Assembly (NCBI RefSeq): GCF_040881935.1
Contig: NZ_JBBECH010000091.1
Span: 1 to 9,991, forward strand
Direction: 5' to 3'
Length of the DNA stretch: 9,991 bases
From: Saccharospirillum sp040881935
GTDB lineage: Bacteria > Pseudomonadota > Gammaproteobacteria > Pseudomonadales > Natronospirillaceae
Shown here: positions 5,921 through 9,991 of the stretch, piece by piece
Layout of the letters: each line of letters starts with the position of its first letter
Position numbering within the stretch: the first letter of the stretch is position 1
Position numbers and translations under genes: made by a program
The notes under the pieces: generated by a model
Told to the model about the DNA's origin: nothing
The model's database searches: none
The model's input: the letters and a program-made list of their open reading frames with translations, nothing else

Positions 5921-6706
5921 CTACAGTCGAATGTGGTCGACCGGAAGCTCCGGTGCAAGTTTGTTGAGCGTAGTTTCAGCTGCGCTGTTGTGAGACTTGA
6001 TCAGATTTGACCATGCAGATTTGTCGAGCCCGGGCAGTCCAGCGTCATCAATGGCGTTGAGAAAACGTTCCGCCAGGGCTTGCTTTAGCGGGCGGTGGCA
6101 GAAAAACCGGTCCTGATCCATCGGCTTAGCCAGCAGCAGGGCCGACTCTCTATCCAGGTTCTTGCTGAATTGCTCTTCCAGCAGCAGCACGCTCTCTTCC
6201 TGGTGACGGCCAGCGAGGACGTCAAACATTAAATTGTTGGTGCCAGCGAAGTAAAGGCGGAAAAAGGCCTTGATGGTTCGAGTAACCAACGTAGGTGGTA
6301 CCTGGTAGTCCAGCTCGTTTTGCATGATCAGCTTGATATGACCACAACCCTGAAATTCTGAGGTTGTTGCCAGCTCGCAAAAAGACCGTTGTTGGCTTTC
6401 GCTCAGGTTTCGCAGTCGGGTATCGCTTTCCAGTCCCATTCGCGCGAAGATCCGGTCGAGGGTGTGTTGATCGCTGTGGAGATAGACAGGGCCTAGCTCT
6501 TTAGCAAATAAACGCATGTATTGATCCACTGGTTCCTGTTGCAGGCAGCCGTCAGTGCGTTGCAGGGCAGCCAGTATATGTATGAACAAACCAAAGCTGC
6601 CGCCAGCGACGCTGTATCGAATACCCCTAGTTCGGCCGTCAATGCAGGTGCAGGGAACTGTCTTTAGAATTTCTTCCGTTGGCATCCAGACCAGTCTATG
6701 TGCCAT
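5921..6706 (-). CDS. Unassigned CxDxR protein, candidate carbonic-anhydrase-like partner of SulP
   Basis: I do not firmly recognise this 261-aa soluble protein. It has no signal peptide or membrane helix. Near the N-terminus, PCTCIDGRTRG places Cys21-x-Asp23-x-Arg25 ahead of a glycine-rich turn, SVAGGSFG (32-39). The C-x-D-x-R pattern is the zinc ligand and dyad motif of beta-carbonic anhydrases, and also recalls the zeta (cadmium) class. Further candidate ligands are His77 and His81 in YLHSDQHTL and Cys121/His123 in QGCGHIKL. The canonical H-x-x-C of beta enzymes is absent. The C-terminal half (about 135-255) is helical-looking with few landmarks. AGAGG lies 8 bases before the ATG at 6706; the gene ends in TAG 15 bases before the SulP start. 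Upstream lies a perfect FNR-type site. The carbonic anhydrase role is inferred from motif plus operon partner and is unproven. Confidence 0.55.
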   Translation of the reverse strand: MAHRLVWMPTEEILKTVPCTCIDGRTRGIRYSVAGGSFGLFIHILAALQRTDGCLQQEPVDQYMRLFAKELGPVYLHSDQHTLDRIFARMGLESDTRLRNLSESQQRSFCELATTSEFQGCGHIKLIMQNELDYQVPPTLVTRTIKAFFRLYFAGTNNLMFDVLAGRHQEESVLLLEEQFSKNLDRESALLLAKPMDQDRFFCHRPLKQALAERFLNAIDDAGLPGLDKSAWSNLIKSHNSAAETTLNKLAPELPVDHIRL

Positions 6707-6778
6707 AACAGGAACCTCTCGTGATATAGGGTGAGGACTCTGAATCGAGTTGCCGATTATTCGTACGTTTAGCTTTCC

Positions 6779-6784
6779 CTTATC
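6779..6784 (-). promoter_or_regulatory. Possible -10 element for the CxDxR-SulP operon
   Basis: Read leftward, GATAAG matches TATAAT at four of six positions. Its spacing would place the centre of the FNR-type site about 42-45 bases before the transcription start, the distance used by class II FNR activation. The leader to the ATG would be about 65 nt. A seven-A tract lies just beyond the site on this strand. Weak by eye. Confidence 0.3.
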
Positions 6785-6809
6785 AAGTGTCGTGCCACAT
6801 ATTAACTTA

Positions 6810-6823
6810 TTGATTTACATCAA
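6810..6823. promoter_or_regulatory. Perfect FNR/Anr-type binding site
   Basis: TTGATTTACATCAA matches the FNR/Anr consensus TTGAT-N4-ATCAA at all ten specified bases. It lies in the 148-bp divergent region, centred about 110 bp before the CxDxR-SulP operon and about 38 bp before the lipoprotein ATG. Leftward, its distance to a possible -10 suits activation. Rightward, it overlaps where RNA polymerase would bind for the lipoprotein gene, which suits repression. CRP is less likely because the TGTGA core is missing. Confidence 0.75.
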
Positions 6824-6854
6824 TTTTTTTGGGGTAGCATTATTGATCTGTTTT

Positions 6855-7877
6855 ATGATGTTGCAACGTTCATTTCGTTTTGCGACGTTAACGATGGCGC
6901 TGGCCCTGGTTGGATGCGCTCAACATGGGGGTGACCTGCTCGCCGATTACGTCAAGCGGGTCAGCCGGGTGCTGGACGCGGATATACCGGCTGTGTCACC
7001 CGTTGACCTGCCGGCCTATCCGCCAACCCGAGCGCTGCGCCAGTCTCCCCCGGAGGTACAGATCGACGTGCTCGATGCCTGGTCGCTGCGTGGTTGCGAG
7101 GTGTTCACCCTGATGGGTGAACGCAACAGCATTCTGGGGCGCGTGGCTGACCCACTCATTCGTCTGGATTACGAGCGGCGGTTGTTGACCCTGTTGCCGG
7201 AGTGTCTGAAGAGGGAAACTGATCTCGATGACGAACTGATTACCGAGCTGGAAGGCATTTTGGAGCTGAAACGCGAGGTGTTTCCCCAGCACCTGTTCAA
7301 CGCCACCTTGGCCAACCCCGACTATCAGAGCTACTGGACCGGCGGCAGCGAGGGCTTCGCTGCGGAAGATGAAATCGACTTCGAGGGCTACCGGGCTGCC
7401 CAGCAAGCTCTGGCCGGCTATACAAAGCAGCCCCTGCCCGTTACCCAGTCGCAGTGGCTGGGCAGCATGGAGCGAATTGCGGGGTACTCAATGGGCGGCC
7501 GCAGTCTGACGGCTATGCGCTCGGCCATCCAGGCACTCGAACAAAGTGAACAGATGCTGCAAGCCGCTGCCGCAGACACCCGACTGTGCCCAATGGGGCC
7601 ACCGCTGCAGGAACTCGGCTTTGCCCGCAACGTAATGGGTAATGTTTTTGCCCGGGAAGTACAGCCCTGGCTGGTTAGCGTTGATCAGCGGTTTCTGGCG
7701 GGTTACGACGCCCTTACTTCGATGACCGAAACGATTAACGTGGAAAACCCGGCCATTGAGGCCTTTGAAGAAGAGTTGGCGCAGTATCATGACCGTTTCC
7801 GGGCACAGATTCGACAGCAGGTAGAAGCCTGGCAAGCGCTGTTTAACGCCTGTGGCGAACAGGCAACCGATTCATAA
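6855..7877 (+). CDS. DUF3080-like lipoprotein of unknown function
   Basis: A 340-aa predicted lipoprotein. From the ATG at 6855, a basic start (MMLQRSFRF) leads to a short hydrophobic segment and the lipobox LVGC, with acylated Cys21. Ala follows it, so sorting to the outer membrane is expected. The mature part is periplasmic-looking, mostly helical and acidic, with four further cysteines (ORF segments RGCEVF, PECLKR, RLCPMG, NACGE). Overall composition and length recall the DUF3080 lipoproteins of gammaproteobacteria, which have no known function; this assignment is from memory. The frame is open back to a TTG at 6750, but that extension lacks a Shine-Dalgarno and would bury the signal peptide. 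The Shine-Dalgarno before 6855 is also poor, and a second ATG at 6858 is equally possible. A promoter this close to the ATG implies a very short leader. Confidence 0.7.
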   Translation: MMLQRSFRFATLTMALALVGCAQHGGDLLADYVKRVSRVLDADIPAVSPVDLPAYPPTRALRQSPPEVQIDVLDAWSLRGCEVFTLMGERNSILGRVADPLIRLDYERRLLTLLPECLKRETDLDDELITELEGILELKREVFPQHLFNATLANPDYQSYWTGGSEGFAAEDEIDFEGYRAAQQALAGYTKQPLPVTQSQWLGSMERIAGYSMGGRSLTAMRSAIQALEQSEQMLQAAAADTRLCPMGPPLQELGFARNVMGNVFAREVQPWLVSVDQRFLAGYDALTSMTETINVENPAIEAFEEELAQYHDRFRAQIRQQVEAWQALFNACGEQATDS

Positions 7878-7961
7878 CTGACTGCCTGCAACCGTCTTCT
7901 GTTATTTCGGCAAGTCGGGCACACTGCGATCTGATTAAAACGACTCATACAGGACAGACCC

Positions 7962-8402
7962 ATGACCATGACCCTGGAAGACTTCGAAAATACCTTCCCC
8001 GTTCGAATTGAACTGCCCGTGCAGTGGGGCGAGATGGACGCCTTTAATCACGTCAACAACGTGACGTACTTTCGCTACTTTGAGAGCGCCCGCATCGCTT
8101 ATTTTGAAGCCTGCAGCCTGTACGGGCGCAAGGAAGCCTCAGGCATTGGCCCGATTCTGGCCTCGACGGAATGCAAATACCGGCGACCCGTCAACTACCC
8201 GGACAAGCTCCTGGTAGGCGCCCGAATCGGTGAGTTACAGCGGTTCGGCTTTGTTCAGCACTACGGCATTTTCAGCCAAACCCAGCAGGCACTGACCACC
8301 GAAGGCCATGGCCGCATCGTGTTGCTCGACTACAACACCAACACCAAGGTAGAGCCGGATGCCGAGTTGCTGGCAAGCATCGCCGAGCTAGAAGGGCGCT
8401 AA
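7962..8402 (+). CDS. Acyl-CoA thioesterase, 4HBT hotdog fold
   Basis: A 146-aa protein of the 4-hydroxybenzoyl-CoA thioesterase/YbgC/FadM group, which hydrolyses acyl-CoA thioesters in the cytosol. The defining N-terminal helix motif is clear: WGEMDAFNHVNNVTYFRYFE, with Asp26 as the likely catalytic residue and HVNN at 30-33. A second family stretch, ECKYRRPVNYPDKL, follows the first strand and helix, and GHGRIVLLD lies near the end of the sheet. Length is normal for the family. The ATG at 7962 has AGGA about eight bases upstream; Met3 (7968) is an alternative. It follows the lipoprotein gene by 84 bases on the same strand and converges on the RNase J-like gene with 10 bases between the stop codons. 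The acyl substrate cannot be read from sequence. Confidence 0.9.
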   Translation: MTMTLEDFENTFPVRIELPVQWGEMDAFNHVNNVTYFRYFESARIAYFEACSLYGRKEASGIGPILASTECKYRRPVNYPDKLLVGARIGELQRFGFVQHYGIFSQTQQALTTEGHGRIVLLDYNTNTKVEPDAELLASIAELEGR

Positions 8403-8412
8403 CAGACAGAAT

Positions 8413-9768
8413 TCACTTCACCGGAATCAACGCATCCCTATCCCAACCGAGCCTCCCGGTTGCAACCGCTTTACGCCGAATCCCAACGACCGGTTTTATA
8501 TAAAACAGGTCTCCGTTTTGTCCGGTTAACTGACGGGTGACTCCAGCACTACGTGCCAGTTTGGCGTTGGCCGCCATATGGGCGGGTTCGCCATGCACCG
8601 GAATCGCCAGCTCTGGCTTGACCCACTGATACATTTGCGTCAGTTCGTCGGCTGCCGGGTGGCCGGAGGCATGGATCGGCAAACCAGCTTCCTCAGCCGT
8701 TATGACGATGATGTCACGCGCTTTCAACGCTCGGATCAGGGCATCGACCAGGACTTCATTGCCTGGAATGATGCGTGCGCTGAACACGACAGTGTCGCCA
8801 GCTTCCAGCGTTAGATCCGGGTGGGTGTCTTTCGCCAACCGTGACAGCGCGGCCCGGGGTTCGCCCTGGCTGCCGGTGGCAATGGCCATAAAATGTTCGC
8901 GCGGGAAAAAACCGAGATCGAAGGGGTCGATAAAGCGATGCTGACTGTCCCAGTAACCGGTCGCTTTGGCGGCTGACACCATGTTTTTCAGTGAGCGACC
9001 GAGCAGCGCGACGCGGCGGCCGGTTTGATCGGCGGCCTGCATCAGGGTGGCCAGACGGGCGACGTTGCTGGCAAAGCAGCTAACAACGACTCGACCGCGA
9101 GCGTTTTCGATGATCTTGCGTAAGCCCGGTATCAGTTCCGATTCCGATACGGAATGGCCAGCCACCAGGGCATTGGTGGAATCACAAACCATGGCCGAGG
9201 GCGATTCATCTGCCAGTGTCTGAAAGGTCTTGGGTGCGATGGGTGGGCCAATGACCGGGGCTGGATCTAGTTTCCAGTCGGCGGTGTGAAAAACGCTGCC
9301 GACGGGCGTGCGGATCATCAGTGCCTGGGGTTCCGGTATCGAATGAGTAATGTTAAGCCATTCGACATTGAAGGGGCCAATCTGACGCCGGTCGCCGGGC
9401 TTGACTACATCGATCGAAATCTGTCCGGCCAGGTTGAACTCAATCAGTTTTCGTCGCAGCACTTCGGCGGTAAAGGCGGTGGTATAGACCCGGCCTTTGA
9501 AGCGCCGCCACAGATACGGCAGGGCACCGAGGTGGTCTTCATGGGCATGGGTAATAACAATGCCAGCCAGATGATCGGTGCGCTCGGCGATAAAAGCGGG
9601 GACGGGCATTTGCACATGGGGCTGATGGGCCTTATCGGGGTCGGCGAAGGTAACGCCGCAGTCGACCATTAACCATTGGTCGTCGTGGCCATACAGATTA
9701 AGGTTCATACCGATTTCGCCGCAGCCACCCAGCGGCAGAAACCAGAGATCAGTGTGATCGGGGGACAT
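8413..9768 (-). CDS. RNase J-like MBL/beta-CASP nuclease, short form
   Basis: A 451-aa metallo-beta-lactamase/beta-CASP protein resembling RNase J, which processes or degrades RNA with two zinc ions. Motifs in order are GGCGEIGMN (14-22), HAHEDHLG (74-81), THSIPE with His142, TADWKLD with Asp164, GSQGEP (299-304), HASGHP (366-371) and PVHGEP with His392. All the metal-binding positions expected of an active enzyme are present. It is about 100 residues shorter than Bacillus or Thermus RNase J and stops soon after the beta-CASP/MBL core, so the usual C-terminal domain is missing. RNA degradation in gammaproteobacteria is normally led by RNase E; a short RNase J-like protein may have a narrower role. 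The ATG at 9768 is preferred over an in-frame TTG at 9786, since the core begins just after it. No clear Shine-Dalgarno or promoter is visible. Confidence 0.85.
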   Translation of the reverse strand: MSPDHTDLWFLPLGGCGEIGMNLNLYGHDDQWLMVDCGVTFADPDKAHQPHVQMPVPAFIAERTDHLAGIVITHAHEDHLGALPYLWRRFKGRVYTTAFTAEVLRRKLIEFNLAGQISIDVVKPGDRRQIGPFNVEWLNITHSIPEPQALMIRTPVGSVFHTADWKLDPAPVIGPPIAPKTFQTLADESPSAMVCDSTNALVAGHSVSESELIPGLRKIIENARGRVVVSCFASNVARLATLMQAADQTGRRVALLGRSLKNMVSAAKATGYWDSQHRFIDPFDLGFFPREHFMAIATGSQGEPRAALSRLAKDTHPDLTLEAGDTVVFSARIIPGNEVLVDALIRALKARDIIVITAEEAGLPIHASGHPAADELTQMYQWVKPELAIPVHGEPAHMAANAKLARSAGVTRQLTGQNGDLFYIKPVVGIRRKAVATGRLGWDRDALIPVK

Positions 9769-9928
9769 GCATTCTGCAGTTATCAAAAATGTAACGGTAG
9801 TTTACCGAATACCGGAAGCGACTGTTGGGAAAGGAGGCTCAGGAACGAAAATTCTTCGCAAAAGAGTTTCATGGCTCACTATTTGGAGTTCGGGCTGGCT
9901 AAATGGCTTTGGTCCGCACCGGCTACCT
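9769..9928. other. Upstream region of the RNase J-like gene
   Basis: No convincing gene is seen here. A small inverted repeat, cggta-gtt-taccg (9795-9807), lies 27-39 bases before the RNase J-like start codon and could be an operator. No good sigma-70 boxes are visible on the minus strand. A perfect Shine-Dalgarno-like AAAGGAGG (plus strand, around 9829-9836) has no start codon at a workable distance. Confidence 0.4.
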
Positions 9929-9991
9929 GGGATGCTCCTGTGGGGTCGGCGTAAATCCATCCATGGAGCCTAGGCCGCAGCATCCCTGCTG
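9929..9991 (-). repeat. Clover-shaped intergenic repeat, copy 2
   Basis: Read on the minus strand, this has the same layout as the element at 1-95. An outer stem pairs gggatgct (9929-9936) with agcatccc (9979-9986). The hairpin cagca-GGGA-tgctg covers 9991-9978; a CCATGGA loop follows, and then a TTACGCCG segment corresponding to TCACGGCG in copy 1. The cggc/gccg neck is also present. The outer stem and the GGGA hairpin use overlapping bases, so they are alternative folds. The loop sequences and order are shared although the stems differ, as expected for a structured repeat family under compensatory change. It may extend past the window end. Confidence 0.65.

Noticed and set aside
6750..6854. 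Longer start (TTG) for the lipoprotein gene
   Set aside because: It has no Shine-Dalgarno, would place coding sequence over the FNR site, and would put 35 residues before the signal peptide and lipobox.
8444..8462. Hairpin caaccg/cggttg as a terminator for the thioesterase gene
   Set aside because: The stem is only 6 bp, no T-run follows on the plus strand, and it lies inside the coding region of the RNase J-like gene.
9769..9786. TTG start of the RNase J-like gene
   Set aside because: It adds six residues without a ribosome binding site; the ATG at 9768 gives the expected short lead into the first strand.
9829..9836. Perfect Shine-Dalgarno-like AAAGGAGG on the plus strand
   Set aside because: No ATG, GTG or TTG lies 4-12 bases downstream; the nearest ATG is more than 30 bases away.
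9767..9973. Plus-strand open frame of 68 codons at the right end
   Set aside because: It runs into the repeat element, has no ribosome binding site at its start, and its composition shows no domain.
1..9991. CRISPR array, tRNA, rRNA, prophage or transposase
   Set aside because: No regularly spaced direct repeats, tRNA-like folds or mobile-element protein motifs were seen; the end repeats are single structured elements.

Overview
This 10 kb window looks like ordinary chromosome of a marine-type gammaproteobacterium. I infer this from about 55-58% GC by eye, a YeiP-type EF-P paralogue, a DUF3080-like lipoprotein, a perfect FNR/Anr site, and a family of clover-shaped intergenic repeats that I associate with Marinobacter-like genomes. 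The genus is a guess from gene style only. No rRNA, tRNA, CRISPR, phage or transposase gene is visible.

Layout. Position 1-95 is a folded intergenic repeat enclosed by a perfect 17-bp inverted repeat. It is followed by efpL on the plus strand (257-823), which converges on an AI-2E/PerM family membrane protein (878-1909, minus). From 2067 to 4198 lies a minus-strand sulfide/persulfide module: an ETHE1/Blh-like metallo-beta-lactamase-fold dioxygenase followed by two small YeeE/YedE-type membrane proteins, ending in a clear Rho-independent terminator. Upstream, also on the minus strand, is a two-gene operon: an unrecognised 261-aa protein with a C-x-D-x-R motif and a GCGH motif (5921-6706), then a SulP/SLC26 anion transporter with a STAS domain (4199-5905).

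A divergent intergenic region (6707-6854) carries a perfect TTGAT-N4-ATCAA site between that operon and a plus-strand lipoprotein gene (6855-7877). Next come a hotdog-fold acyl-CoA thioesterase (7962-8402) and, convergent with it, a short RNase J-like beta-CASP nuclease (8413-9768, minus). The window closes with a second copy of the clover repeat on the opposite strand (9929-9991).

How the genes may work together. The Blh-like enzyme and the YeeE/YedE pair fit reduced-sulfur handling. The SulP transporter and its upstream partner resemble the established pairing of SulP transporters with carbonic anhydrases, except that the partner is not a recognisable standard enzyme. It is the best candidate here for something undescribed: a divergent carbonic-anhydrase-like protein coupled to bicarbonate or other anion transport, possibly under oxygen-responsive control. 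That function is inference. The sequence shows only the motifs, the tight operon and the FNR-type site.
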